In this document: positions 11,890 to 24,330 of the stretch, in pieces
How positions within the stretch are numbered: the stretch's first letter is position 1
Layout of the letters: the number at the start of each line of letters is the position of its first letter
DNA from: Caprimulgus europaeus
Taxonomy: Eukaryota; Chordata; Aves; Caprimulgiformes; Caprimulgidae
Assembly: GCA_907165065.1 (NCBI GenBank)
Contig: OU015525.1
Coordinates: 4,900,537 to 4,964,536 of the forward strand
Length of the DNA: 64,000 bases
Reading direction: 5' to 3'
Notes under the pieces: model-generated
Told to the model about the DNA's origin: nothing
What the model saw: the letters and a program-made list of their open reading frames with translations, nothing else
Database searches by the model: none
Made by a program: the position numbers and the translations under genes

Positions 11890-13010
11890 AACCTCAATCT
11901 CTCTCTCTCATCCTTGAAGAGGCTGCTTGAAAGGATGCTTCTGAAACCACATCAGCTTTTAGTTCCCACAACACATTGTCGCAGGAAGTTCCAAAGTTTA
12001 ACTACAGGCATGAAGAGTCACTTCCTTCCATTTGCTTTGAGCTTGTCCTCTCCTATTTAAAACTGCTGCTTCCTTATTCTTTTATTGGAAAATGCAATGA
12101 AAAATCAATCTCTCCACCTTCTCCATGATGTCATGATGTCACAGATTTATCCTGGACATCTCTTAGATCAAAGAGGTGAACCTATTTAGTTCTTCCTTAT
12201 ATTGAGTTCTGTGCTCCTATCATCGTTAGTCTCATCTAAATCTTTTTAGCTCCATTATTTCCTCTTTAACTGAGAGCACCAGTGCTGCACACAGGATTCA
12301 CACTAGAAGAGCCATAGATTTATACAGTTGTGTAACAACATTCTCTGCCTCTTTCCTGGTGATTCCTAACATTTGATTTGCTTTATTGACTGCTACTAAA
12401 TGCTTAGCTGATGTTTTCCTGGAACTATCCATTATAGCCCCAAGTTTTCACTCCTGGCCGGTAATGGCCAGCTCAGGGCCACGTGTCAGCTGAGGGCTGC
12501 TTTTCCCCTTGTGCATCATTTCACTGTCCAGTCACAGAGATTCTGCAAATCTTCACAGTCTATCCTCATCTTTAATACCCAGAGTAGTTTTGTGTCAGGA
12601 CTAAACCTTGTCACTTCACTCTTTACTCCTTTCCAGCTCATGTATGAGTTTGCTGAGCAAACAGCACATATCTCCAGGGGACACCTCCTCTGATCAACCT
12701 CTACCACAAGACCTGGCCATGAGCTCTGTTTCCTAGGTTTTTTATTCATTCCTTTTTTATTCATCCAGGGACCTTCCCATTTATGTCTTGACTTTCCTTA
12801 ACAGCCTTTGGTGAGAGATGCTGTCTGCAGCTCTCAGGAAATAAAACCTGGTTATATCAACAGGATATCCTTTATCCAAAGGCTTGTTGACACCTTCAGA
12901 GAACTCCAGTGGGACCATACGGCAGGACTTCCCTTTACAAAAGCCACGCTGACTCTTCCACAGCACATCACATTTACCCATGTGTCCACAAATTTGGGGT
13001 TTTTTGCTAG
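11890..13010 (-). mobile_element. Ancient CR1 LINE relic (turtle/crocodile-type), antisense
   Basis: Reading left to right the window carries the reverse complement of an old amniote CR1 through its reverse-transcriptase region. Antisense landmarks in the right order are GTGATTCCTAACATTTGATT (12359), ACTATCCATTATAGCCCCAA (12425), TTGTGCATCATTTCACTGTC (12510), GTCACTTCACTCTTTACTCC (12611), AGCCTTTGGTGAGAGATGCT (12803) and CTTCCCTTTACAAAAGCCAC (12929). On the minus strand the last part translates as QRGFCKGKSC, then EFSEGVNKPLDKG, matching the reverse-transcriptase segment before the F-x-K-A-F-D box, which is degraded here. Many indels; inactive. Edges are approximate. Confidence 0.75.
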
Positions 13011-14030
13011 TTGCTACAAAGCAGCAGTACAATAGCAATCTGCTCTTAGCTTCTGACGCTGCTGGAAGAGCTGAGACCTCACATTCATCTGAAAGGCTGG
13101 GACGAAGGCGTTCCCACTGGGTCTGTGTATTCCAGGCTGCAGCTTTCATGTGCCGGAAGAGCAGGAGTTGGGATGTTTTTTCTAGAGTTTCCTCTTAGTG
13201 TTTATTATTGTTTTTGGTCAGATCCACAAGTGAATGCACGACACTCAGAAAGCAGCAGCGTTTCCTCGTGTCAGGATACCCCAAAATGTTACAAGCAAAA
13301 TTCCCTCTCAAAATGTCCTCTCTGCGTTGTCAGAACTGCATGATGAGCACTCACCTCCCTTCGGTTACATCTCCAAGGGACGGGAAATGCCTCTTTCTCA
13401 CTGAGTCTCCTAAAAACCTGAGGGTGGGAATCCTGCCAAATGAGAGGAGGAAGCACCAGACAATTTAGCTGCTGCCAGCTGCCAGTTGCAGTCAGTCCCC
13501 AAGGGAAAGTGGTTATTTAGCTTGTGCTGAAATGATTCTGTGCAATGAATCGGGAACACATTTAGAGCTCCCAGACAGCCAAATCTCCCCCTCCCTTTTG
13601 AGAGGGAAGTTCTTGCAGGTGACAATCTGGCTTCATTGAATAAATCAATGTGAATTATTTCCTGATCAATTCAATTATGATTTTTGGTTTTGACGATGCA
13701 GGTTCATCAATCAATTTATCTGCACTGATTGCCTGGGAAAGCAGAGGACTGACTAAATCATCTAACCAGTCTCATACCACTCTTCCTCTTGAGGTGGTGG
13801 GGTTATGACTTCTTCTTTAAATTTTGGAAAATATTGAAAGCAAAATAAATGATGGAAAAAGAGCAGCTGCTAAACAGCTCAAGAAGAGCCTTGTGGTCAC
13901 TTCCTCAAAAATAAACGACCGAAAGGTAAACAAGCCTGCTTCCCTCTCATGAGGAGAATATTCCATCCCTTTCTAGTTTTTAGCAACTTTTGAATGAAGT
14001 GAGACACCAGCAACTTTGAGCCTTGAATTA
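13011..14030. other. Anonymous sequence
   Basis: No named repeat or gene. Part could be the unrecognised 5' continuation of the antisense LINE relic to the left. Confidence 0.35.
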
Positions 14031-14090
14031 ATGGTTGGACTAGATGATTGTAATGGTCTTTTGCAACCAAACTATTCTATGATTCTATGA
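14031..14090 (+). mobile_element. CR1 LINE extreme 3' end
   Basis: About 60 bp of sense CR1 end: ATGGTTGGACTAGATGATTG, a GGTCTTTTGCAACCAAAC variant of the usual CCTTCCAACC box, then the tail ACTATTCTATGATTCTATGA. Confidence 0.85.
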
Positions 14091-14578
14091 TCTTTCTGAA
14101 GCCCTGAGCTCCTCCAAGGAAGGTACTGATTTCCACAAGACCCATTCCCGTACATTGCACTGGGCTCACAGCACAAAGCTGATCTCTCTGGGAAGCTTGA
14201 AGTGGTGTCAAGGTTTTAGCAGACGCCGGTAGGAACCAGCTGTCACACTGCAGAGTGACTCATGATACAGAGTGCTGCTGGCAGGAACACAGATGTGCAG
14301 GAAGCAAACCTTCGTCAGACTGAGTAATTCAGGTGAGCACAAGCACGACACCTGAAGGCACGTACATGCTGGCTGTGCTGTGCTGGGTTGTGTAACCCAG
14401 TGTGTCTTTATATAGATGACCTCAGGGGTCTGCATTATGGCTTTGCAGTATTTTGAATGTGATCTCTATGGTCCCCTGTTATGCAGAAGAGCTTCCACTT
14501 GGCTGCACCAATTCATCCATGCTTGCTTGCCATGCCTCCTGCCTCTCTCACAGAAGCCCTGGGATGCTCTCAGATTGC
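14091..14578. other. Anonymous sequence between CR1 copies
   Basis: Nothing recognised. Confidence 0.35.
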
Positions 14579-14928
14579 CATAGAATCATAGAATGATTTG
14601 TGTTGGAAGGGACCTTAGAGCCCATCCAGATCCAACCCCCCTGCCATCAGCAGGGACACCTTCCACTAGACCAGGTTGCTCAAAGCCTCATCCAACCTGA
14701 CCTTGAACAATTCCAGGGAGAAGCATCCACAACTTCTCTGGGCAACCTGTTCCAGTGTCTCACCACTCTCACAATGATGAGTTTCTTCCTCAGATCTCAT
14801 CTCAATCTACTCTCGTTCAGTTTATCACCATTTCCCCTTGTTCTATCTCTCCTACCCTTGTCAAAAGTCCCTCCCCAGCCTTCCTGTAGCCCCTTCAGGT
14901 ACTGGAAGGTCGCTATAAGGTCTCCCCA
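14579..14928 (-). mobile_element. CR1 LINE 3' fragment, group C
   Basis: It starts with the inverted tail CATAGAATCATAGAATG. Antisense landmarks follow: CAGGGACACCTTCCACTAGA, CCAGGTTGCTCAAAGCC, TCTCTGGGCAACCTGTTCCA and ATAAGGTCTCCCC. The copy is 5'-truncated. A second group C copy in the same orientation begins 289 bp to the right. Confidence 0.93.
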
Positions 14929-15217
14929 AATTAAAATGCTCTGGTATTGTTCAGAGGGTTCCTGAGATCACCCACTGTGAGGGGAGATGGGATCTGTAGC
15001 GTGGGAGATGTCAGGATTCACTTTACTTTGCTGTGTATCCTTAGGATACATTTCCTTGGGAAGGGCAGAGGTAGTCTAAATCCCATCTGATTTGCCAGGA
15101 CTTGGGTCACCTCGTTCCCACTAACTTCAGTAAGAAGTATTCATATCCCATAGGAAATTTTGAGCTCAAGGCTCTGACATGTTTTGATTCAACCCCTTCC
15201 CAATACAGCAAGTAAAG

Positions 15218-15460
15218 AATCATAGAATAATTTGGGTTGAAGGGAACCTTAAAGCCCATCCAGTTCCAACCCCCCTGCCAGCAGCAGGGACACCTTCCAC
15301 TAGACCAGGTTGCTCAAAGCCTCATCCAACCTGGCCTTGAACACTTCCAGGGAGGAGCATCCAGATCTCTGGGCAACCTGTTCCAGTGTCTCACCACCCT
15401 CATAGGAAAGAATTTCTCCCTAATATCTCATCTAAATCTGCCCTCTTCCAGTTTAAAAGT
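15218..15460 (-). mobile_element. CR1 LINE 3' fragment, group C
   Basis: The inverted tail AATCATAGAATAATTTGGG opens a 243-bp antisense CR1 fragment. It parallels the copy at 14579 almost base for base but has a short internal deletion at about 15362 (CCAGATCTCTGGG where the neighbour has CCACAACTTCTCTGGG). It breaks off after CTTCCAGTTTAAAAG. Confidence 0.92.
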
Positions 15461-17514
15461 GACTATGAAGGGAAAATAAAGGACTTATATAGGAAAATCT
15501 TAAACAAAACACCAAGCTTAATGGATTCAGAAGACCAAGATCCACCTAAAACTTTAACTGTCAGTTAATGATAGTGAGAATAAAGTCATTTCTGTACATT
15601 TTTTGGAATAAATAGGAAAGCCTTTAAAATAACATGGACCACAGCCATAAGTACCAGTACAGGCACAGAATAACTGTCATGAAAATGCCACAATAAACGG
15701 TAATGGAATCTGAAATGGGAGTTGTCAGCAACTTTGCACCTTCATTGAAAGCCATGATACAACATCTCCTATTTTTACTCTCCCTCCAGAGAAACAGGAC
15801 CAAGGCAAACTCTTTGGTCTCTTCTAGGCATTCTTCTCAAGCAATTGTCTCAAAATTAGTATAAGGGTATCAGTTATAAAGTGACACCTAAGAGGAATTT
15901 GTGCCTTGCCCATTTGTTCCAGAAAAAGATGCACATGCAGGACAACTTCCTCCAAAATATCCTAGAAGAACTTTACAGGAGGTAAAAACCTAGGTAGTTT
16001 GGATAAGGAGCTTGATAAATGAACAAACTGCCTTGTAAATCATGACTGTCCTACTTAGGAGAATATCAGATTAATTTGGTTTCCAATTTTAGACTTTTCT
16101 ACTCCTGTGTTACTCAGTTGATGCTGGACCTGTACAAAGCATACACTGTATGCACCGGCATATTGACAGCAAAGGAGAAAGGGGAATTTGAAACATAGCT
16201 GCTACGATCACCTCCTGTGCCCAGCCTGCTCTGTTTTTCCAGATATCTATTGAGATAAATCCCAATATACAGAAAAGTCTCTCCTCTTTGCAGTGTAAAG
16301 AGCTCTCCTTGATCTCTCATGCATGGAAATTTACCCTGAAAGCCAGAGGCAGCAAAGTTCTCCTATGGAAAACTGACAGTGTTGTTGTAAGATCCCATCT
16401 TCTTTCCAGCTGCAGGGATGGTTGCACACCTATGGGAGCAATGCAGAGGTGAAAACAAGCAGCCATATGAAAACAGCAGCAATAGCAGGGGGCGGATGGA
16501 AAATTCTGGAGCTGCCACCTACATCCCTGTATCATCAAGCTGTGATTCATCTCAGTTACAGGGGTTTGCTGTGGGAAAATCTGGAATATACTGAGCTCCA
16601 CTGATTCTCCTCACAAACCCATACAGCTGTGCACCATGAAGAGTACCTGCACTGCAGTCACTTGGTCTCCCTTTGCTTCCAGATCATGTTTGCTACTTTT
16701 TGCCTTTTGCTCAGTTCCCAGTGAGGAATGTTCATATAAACACAGATTTGAAGGAAATGCCTGGGAAGTAGCTGCCTGCTGTGGAAATGCACGAGGAGGT
16801 CAGTTGTGAATATCCACAAAGGAGAGCCAGTTCTGCAGTAACTTCTCCAGCCAGAGAAGATAAACTTGACTTGTGATTCATGTGTCCAGTCAAAACTGAC
16901 AGCACAGTTGAGTTTAACCAATCTGCCATGAGCTGCTAATGGATAATTGATAAGCCATGACTTACTGGAAAAAAATTATGTGAGAATTATCAAATAAATG
17001 TGATGATAATTATAATAACTTGCTTTGTTGGCTCCTGAAGAAGAAAAGAGATCGCATTTGTTGAACAAATTTCAATACATCACTTCTTACAGTGAAGTTG
17101 CTTGAAAAGCAACTGTTACAGGAAACACAGCTTGGTAGGGGTCTGAGTAACAGTGATTTTATTACACAGCCAAGTTAATCTACCTTTAACCATGGCCAAG
17201 AAGGATGTCCCTGACCTCAGCAGGCATTCTGCCACTTCCATGTCACCACACTGCTATGTCCCTGACCCACACTGTGCCAGTCCAGGTAGCTAAACCAGCA
17301 CAGAGCCCTCCAGTTTTTATGCCACAGAAGGTTTTTTGCTGGTGTAGTTCCCAGCACCACCATGCAGCACAATGGACATAGTGGAAATATGCAGCCTGAC
17401 CCTGATCATCCTTTCCAACAACATTTACCCATTAATTGGGATCAAAAATATGATAAAATCTCATTCTTGGCCTCCTAATGCCACCATGCCATGCAGAGAA
17501 CAGTGGATACCAGG
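15461..17514. other. Anonymous sequence
   Basis: About 2 kb with no recognised gene, repeat or RNA. Confidence 0.4.
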
Positions 17515-17592
17515 GAAGAAGCAAAGGGCTGTAAGGAGAAGAAGCAAAGGGCTGTAAGGAGAAGAAGCAAAGGGCTGTAAGGAGAAGAAGCA
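17515..17592. repeat. 23-bp tandem repeat, 3.4 copies
   Basis: Units beginning GAAGAAGCAAAGGGCTG recur at 17515, 17538 and 17561 with no mismatch, then a partial unit at 17584. This is a recent local duplication in otherwise single-copy DNA. Confidence 0.95.
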
Positions 17593-19719
17593 TGCAGTCA
17601 TGAATGACCATGAGAATTAAAAATATGGCTCATCATATGAAATGTCTGAGAACCGTCTGGAAACCTTGTCCTCTAGCAGTTCATTGTAAAAGTGTTAGTC
17701 ATGGCTTAACATCACCTGGAAGTACACAAATGCCTCACAGCACAGCCCGCCAGGCAGGGCTGCAGACCTGGGGAACTTGCAATCTAATTAACAGCCAGCA
17801 CAAGGGCTGCTGTCGATAACAGGGAAATGGAAGGGCACGGGGTGAAGCTTCTGACTGCAGCAAGTGTCAGCGTGTGGCTTAGTCAGGAGCACAACGCTGG
17901 GGTTTGCTAGACTGGGAGGAGGGAAAGCCTCCAGTGTCTGGCAGTGAAGGGAATATCTGGCCAATACTGTTTTAAAGTTTTCTGGAAGTTTTTCCTATTG
18001 ATTGGCCTCATGGAGAGAAGTGGGGAAAGGGCATTTGTTAGGGAGGGGTCTGAAGGAAAAGGGGCTGCAGCGCTCTCCCCGCTCTCAGCGTGGCCTTGCG
18101 CTGCTGCAGGCGTTGATGCAGAAAGCAAGCGCACCAAATTAGTTTGCAGAAGTAGGGGGTGACAGGGACACATCTGCTGCCTGAAAAACTGACCTGGAGG
18201 GACAGGGAGGGATGTGAGCAGCTGGATATGTGAGCATGTATCATATTGATTAGTGAACGGGCTCCTGCAGCTGTCAGAGTTACACGGGGTGTCAATACAA
18301 GTTACGGAGAGGCTCTTCAATTAAGAGAAAAACCAATAACCAAAAGACTTTTCAGTTCTTTAGAAACACCAGCTAACTGAAACACAGTTCCTTCTAAATC
18401 ACTGCCCACGCTGAGTCAGAGCGTTCACATAAATCAGTTTGGGCTGAAACAGAAAGTTCAGGAGGTGCCAACAGTAAAGCCAGCCATGGGTGTGAGTTCT
18501 TGAGAGGGTTCCGGTCCCATGGAGGTAGGCTGGTCCTATCACAAATAGGGCAAGTCTAAAGAAAAGCCAAGGTGTGGATTGAGGGTGCATTGGGTGACCT
18601 TTTTCCACTCGACACAGCGCTGAGCCAGGGGCTTTGCATGGTGATAAAGAACATCCCTGGGAAGCAACATGGCCTAATCATATATATAACAGACATTGTG
18701 CATCCTATGAACGCTGCATCTGCCGCCGTGACCTGCTGGACCAATGCTGTTGTTCTGCTCCAAGCAGTACAGCAGGACGCCACTCAATGCAGATACACTT
18801 TTACATTCAAGTCATCCCATAAAATAGGAGACTTGTTGTCATTTCCAGACATGACACTGAAATTCCATTAAACTCCCTAACTCATGCTCAAAGAGAAACT
18901 ATTCACGTTGCTCCTGTCTATTGTTAGGGATTAGTGTTAGGAATCATCATTGCTTCACACTTGTATCTCTCCACTCATACAGAATTTCCAAGGTGTGTGT
19001 ATTTTTCATAGTCACCCAGTCTATGTTCATCCAATTTGGCTCTTAAATTAGCAGTTCTATACTGCCATCCTCTAAACCAAACCCAGAAGTGTTCACTGGA
19101 TGGAAAAAGACATCACCAGATGGCTCCAATATCAACCTAGAAGGATTTCTGTTCTTCAACAAGCGCTAATGTGGCTGAAAAATCAGCAGGCTGTAGAGTG
19201 TCTGCATAGTCAAATCACCTCTAAGAGCCTTTGTATTTGGGTTCAGTTCTGCTGTGCTGGAAAATGAGGATAATAAACTCAAAGTATTACACTGAAACTG
19301 GGGCTAGACTCCATACATGATGGGAATAAGAAACACAAGCTGAGGTTCTAAAGGCATCTAGTGGGGCTCAGCACTTTACTCTGTGGAAAAGGAGATTCCA
19401 AGCTACCTTATTTCACTGCAGAGTCATGGCCATGAACTCCTATGTTTCCAGAAGTCCCCAGTGATGAGGGATCCCCTATTTCAGATGATGTGAAAGGGCT
19501 CAGTTCTGAGAATTCATGTCTTATGCTTTCTTTAAAAATCAGGTTTATGTAGTGATCTTAGGGTGGGATTCTAACAAACTGCACATACAAAATCCATAAG
19601 AGGGTTTTTTTGGACATTCAGATCAAAAATTGTTATTTTATTAATCACTAGCTTTAAGGCTACAATATTCTTTCTCATACTGAAGTTTAGTAATCATTAA
19701 AGTATTTAGTTTTGTCTTG
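17593..19719. other. Anonymous sequence with a weak SINE-like patch
   Basis: GGGGAACTTGCAATCTAATT at about 17771-17790 resembles the GAGCTTACAATCTAA motif of old sauropsid SINEs, but the match is isolated. Nothing else recognised. Confidence 0.3.
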
Positions 19720-19880
19720 TTCTCCCTCACTTTCACTTCTAGCTTTCATCTTCTGGCTCTGTGCACACGCATTACTATGAGGAGTTTCCTAACAGTTGGC
19801 CATTCTATGTACTGAAAAGCCTTGAACATATTTCCATGAGTGTCTCCTCTGTGTATCAAGTTCTTTTCAACAAACCCTAA
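19720..19880 (-). mobile_element. Possible ancient CR1 relic, antisense ORF2 C-terminus
   Basis: CACTTCTAGCTTTCATCTTC, a TGTACTGAAAAGCC segment and GTGTATCAAGTTC with TTTTCAACAAACCC occur in the order expected for the antisense strand of the old amniote CR1. The similarity is loose, and the element may be absent. Confidence 0.3.
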
Positions 19881-20759
19881 AAAAGACCTGGCCTTGGACT
19901 ATCCTTTGTCTTTTTTTGCTGCATTTGTGATGTTGTGCTGGGTGGTAAGTCAGTAGTAGCTAAGACAGTGAGTAGATAAGTCACTCCTCTGGGTTTCACA
20001 CTAGAGGAGTACTTTCCCTTTATGCCATAGGCTGGCAAACACTTTTTCTAGCTCCTAGGCAAGTCAAGCAATCCAGCATCTCCTCGTGCTGCCCACTCAG
20101 TTGTGCCAGTACAACTTTCTATGGGCTGCCCAGTAAATCCTGCATGGATTGATCTGGGATAACAATAACCTGATCAAACATGACTCCCTTTTTTTCTTAA
20201 AAGGGTTCTTCTAACCCTTGTTGATTCTACTTAGCTCAGCGCTACCACTGAAAAATTGCACACCAGACTGCACCAAAACCAACAGGGAATAAATGTGAGA
20301 GTTGGTTTCAATTTGGTTTTGTGAGTCAATCAGCTGTAACGCTGTATGGAAATTCAGTGCAGAGTCATTTATTGCCAAGCTCAGCCTGGAGAATGTGCAG
20401 CCCCACAAACTCTCACTCTGTAGCTGTAGCCACGGTCCAGGCACTAAACAGCCTATTTTTATGTGTCAGAGCAAAGACTCACAAAACCTGCAGTGAAATT
20501 GGTCCCACCATGGATTCAAAAGCCCGGTGAAGGATGCTGAAGTCCTTCTGCAGTCCCTGGGGAGAGCAAGGTATTTTGTACGGACAACATGATACTGCAA
20601 ACACCAATGAAGGGGTTTCCAACAGGAAACACAAAGCACATGGCTGTGCCAGAACATCTCCCCATGGGCTGCAGAATGGGTCCCTTCTGTCAGCCTTCTT
20701 CTAGGACTCAGCACTGTGGGGAGGAGTGCACTATTCACTAAACCCATCCTTAGCTGGTT
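19881..20759. other. Anonymous sequence
   Basis: No recognised gene or element. Confidence 0.35.
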
Positions 20760-21186
20760 TCACAGAATCACAGAACGGTGGGGGGTTGGAAGGGACCTCA
20801 GGAGATCATCCAGCCCAACCCCCCTGCCAAAGCAGGTTCACCCAGAGCAGGTTGCACAGGAAAGCATCCAGGTGGGTTTTGAACATCTCCAGAGAAAGAG
20901 ACTCCACACCCTCTCTGGGCAGCCTGTCCCAGCCTGTCCCGGGGCTCTGGCACCCTCACAGTAAAGAAGTTTTTCCTTAAGTTTGTTTGGAACTTTCAGT
21001 GTTCCCGTTTTTGCCCATTGCCCCTTGTCCTGTCACTGGGCACCACCAAAAAGCCCGGCCCCATCCATTTGGCCCCCACATTTCAGATATTTATAGACAT
21101 TGATCAGATCCCCTCTCAGTCTGCTCTTCTCCAGGCTGAAGAGTCCCAGCTCTCTCAGCCTCTCCTCACACGGGAGAGGCTCCAGG
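20760..21186 (-). mobile_element. CR1 LINE 3' fragment, group D
   Basis: It starts TCACAGAATCACAGAACGG. The antisense body follows, with GGGACCTCAGGAGATCATCC, GAGCAGGTTGCACAGGAAAG and CATCCAGGTGGGTTTTGAAC. It continues to CTCTTCTCCAGGCTGAAGAG and ends in TCTCCTCACACGGGAGAGGC. An 11-bp local duplication (CCAGCCTGTCC twice) lies at 20920-20940. Same group as 1528-2095, in inverted orientation. Confidence 0.93.
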
Positions 21187-23309
21187 TTTGTTTGTCACCC
21201 TAAATGCCATCTCTCTGGTCTTCAGTTAGGGACATTCAGAGGAATTTTGAAGACTTGTTAGATCAGACAGTGACACTTAGGATATGATCCATCTCACCTT
21301 ACTTTAGCAGTCCACAAAATGCAGGATTGGAATTCATTTGCCTATCTAGGTTTTAGACACGTAGTGCCACATGGGATATTCTGTGTCACCCAAAACTTCT
21401 ATACAGGGCTGGCAGATGTGACACAGAACATACAGGAGACCTGTATGGCAGCCAGCATCGCTCTTGCCACCTTTGTGATGGCAACTAAATGTCACCCAAG
21501 AAGTCTACATCTGACCTAATGATCTGGGTACTCACCATGGTTAGGAGAGGTCTAATCATTGGCATTAATTGTCAGGTGTCATTCACCCAAACAAATGCAG
21601 GAGGTGTTCAGCTGACGGGTGCCTCTTACCCAGCTGATCACAAAGGTGACCTGAGTGAGTTCTCAGGACCCACACTCTAGATCCACATATACTCAAATGA
21701 ATCCCATGCCCAGGAATTTTCAGGATGTGGTAGCTGCTTGGACAGGGTTAGCTGGGCTGCAAATGTGCCAGGGTCATTTCTTTAACCAAGAAGAATTTGT
21801 TGGCTTGATCCTTTGAACCTTTCAGGTCACAGGCTATCACCAGCCGTGATGGCAATAAAAATGGATGTTTCTTGTAATGGTCTTCAAAGCACTTGGCAAA
21901 GATTGCTAAAAAGACAGTGTATTGTTCTAAAATAGTTGATTGAACTGGTTTGCAAGTTACTGGGCCCAGTGTAGGACACTCTGAGGCCTTTGCTTCTTGG
22001 ATGTCAGTGGAGAGGATCATCTTGGTCCTTTATGACTGTTGGTGGCTGTTACCTGACTGCTGCCAGCCCAGTCCTCCTGAAAAAAACCTATGATATGGGC
22101 CATGGGAGGTCAGGGTTCCTTCTCACAACCTGTGAGCTTCGACAAAGCCTGCAGAGAAAGGCAGCCTGTGGTGCAGGAGTGGCTTCTGCCTCATGTCAGT
22201 CAAACTTTGGCAGTGGTGCTCTCCGTGGTTTTCAGCTTTTCATATCTCCTTACATGCTCATTTTCTCATCCCTACCATGTAAAAAACTATGGGATCTCCC
22301 AACGCTCTTTCCATCACCATTTCCTGGAGCTGCACTCCAGCCACAAGCTCTTAACTGAAAGGTTTCCAACCACTCAGCTTTCTGTTGCCCAGCACTTCCT
22401 TCAAGCTAGTTGGACATTTCTCTATAAACCAGACTGTAAGTCCTTGCCCAGAACAAGTTGACTATTATTACACAGCCTGCATCATTCGTTTGCTTGGCTC
22501 ATTCAAGACAAATCCAATAACTGGGTATTGCCTCATGCTGCCTGCAACTTAAATTAGAAAGAAGAGACCACAAGAACAACTGCAGCGGTAGGAGAAGTGA
22601 CTATAAATAAGGAAAGGAAAATGTTTCTCTTAGAAACCTTTGTTCCATAGAGGGAAATTGTAAAAGTAGTCCAGGATATTTTCATTGCTGCTTTTTAATT
22701 TGAAATTTCATCTCTGGAAGCGTTTACAGATGTAGAGTGTTGTGCAATGTTTTTGCTGCAGTATGGTGATTGCTGAGATTAGCACAGTAACAGATCTTTT
22801 CAGAGTAAATTGTACGTAATTAATAGGAAGCAGGAGGAAAAAGGAATAATTGTACTTTAATCTAAATGCAAGTTCAGTTCTCCAGGAAGGTGGGACCGGC
22901 ACTAGGGCCATGCTTAAGAGGGGCCCTTTCCGTTCCTTTCAGCTGAGTAATGAACAACAATTATGTGCCCTTATTGCAAATTCTCATTTCCAATTTGAGA
23001 TGAATTTCACCAAAGTGCAGGGATGTTCAGGGCTGGAATTTGTTTCAGGTCCTTCCCAGCAACATTGGAGATTATTGGTTGTGCTTCTGGCTTGTCTCCC
23101 ATGCAATGGCAAAACACATTACAGACATTAAAACAACGTTTCCTTGTGAAGGAGCTGTATAAACCGATGCAACACAACTTACACTGTGGCCTCTGGGACA
23201 GGACTTCATTGCTAATCTAAACAGGGTTTTTGTTCACTGTTTCTGAAGTGAGGCCTCACGGTCCTGTGGAAAGAAAGAGCAATTACTCTCCAGGTGGACA
23301 CCCAGAGAT
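21187..23309. other. Anonymous sequence
   Basis: About 2.1 kb with no recognised element. Overlapping frames of about 120 codons at 21990-22461 have no family motif. Confidence 0.4.
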
Positions 23310-23785
23310 TACAGAATCACAGGATTGCCTAGGTAGATCATTGAGTCCAGTCATTGACCTCACACTGACAAGTCCCCGACTAGCCCATGTCCCTCAGCAC
23401 TGTGTCTACACGACTCTTCAATCCCTCCAGGGATGGGGACTCCACCACTGCCCTGGGCAACCCCTTCCAATGCCTCAGAACCCTTTCAGCAAAGAAATTC
23501 TTCCTCACATCCAATGTCAACTGCCCTTGGTGCAACTTGAGGCCATTTCCTCTTGTCCTGTCACTTGTTCCTTGGTTGAACAGACCCACCCCCACCTCTC
23601 TACATCCTCTGTTCAGGGAGTTGCAGAGCCAGAAGGTCTCCCCTCAGCCTCCTTTTCTCCAGGCTCAACAACCCCAGTTCCCTAAGCTCTCTTCATCACA
23701 TTTGTGCTCCAGACCCTTCCCCAGCTCTGTTGCCCTCCTCTGGACACACTCCAGCACCTCCATGTCCTTCTTGGAGTGAGGGGCC
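23310..23785 (-). mobile_element. CR1 LINE 3' fragment, group A
   Basis: Antisense CR1 runs from the tail TACAGAATCACAGGATTGCC through CTCCAGGGATGGGGACTCC and CTCCAGGCTCAACAACCCC to CCTTCTTGGAGTGAGGGGCC. It reaches further 5' than the copy at 511. The reading frame of the ORF2 C-terminus is broken near 23690 by a 1-bp loss. Overlapping frames at 23230-23779 are translations of the wrong strand. Confidence 0.93.
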
Positions 23786-24149
23786 AAGCACCAGGGCAAA
23801 AGCTCCTACACTCCAGACAGGGTTTCTGTGTTACAAACCCTGTGACACCTCTCAGAAGGAGATCCCATGTCTCATTCCAACATGAGTAATTACAGCCACC
23901 TCTGCAAATCCTGTTGGAGCTCGTGGTCAACAGAGGACCTGAGCTGAAGCCACATGGCACACTGCATGATGAGCTCCCATCTTCCATCCCTCTGAAGCAA
24001 ACAGATTTCCCAGTGGGTCACTGTGTGCAGCAATAAGGAGGGAGAAGTCCACACACTGGCTTCACTCAGAGCATTTCCCAGTTTGTCACTTCCCCACACA
24101 GCCATTCCTCCCTGGAAACATGAGAGCATCCCAGTATTGCCAGATGCAC
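23786..24149. other. Anonymous sequence
   Basis: Nothing recognised. Confidence 0.35.
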
Positions 24150-24330
24150 AGCTCAGTAAAAGTACTGAAATAAATCATTGCAGCCAAGGCTTCACTTCGC
24201 TGCTGTTATTAATCATTAGCCATCGCTATTGCTAATTAATGTCATTACACATCATGCCTATTAATCATAATTTGCTGATGCAAGACATATTGTCTCTCAT
24301 AGAAAAGAAAGAGGGAAAAAGCAAGCAAGC
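24150..24330. promoter_or_regulatory. Candidate AT-rich conserved non-coding element
   Basis: A repeat-free block holds a cluster of homeodomain-type TAAT cores: TTATTAATCATTAG at 24206-24219, TAATTAAT at 24233-24240 and TTAATCATAATTTG near 24261. The composition resembles vertebrate developmental enhancers. Conservation cannot be judged from one sequence. Confidence 0.25.

Noticed and set aside
23230..23779. Plus-strand frames of 151 and 130 codons
   Set aside because: Both read the antisense strand of the CR1 copy at 23310-23785; equivalent frames recur at every inverted group A copy.
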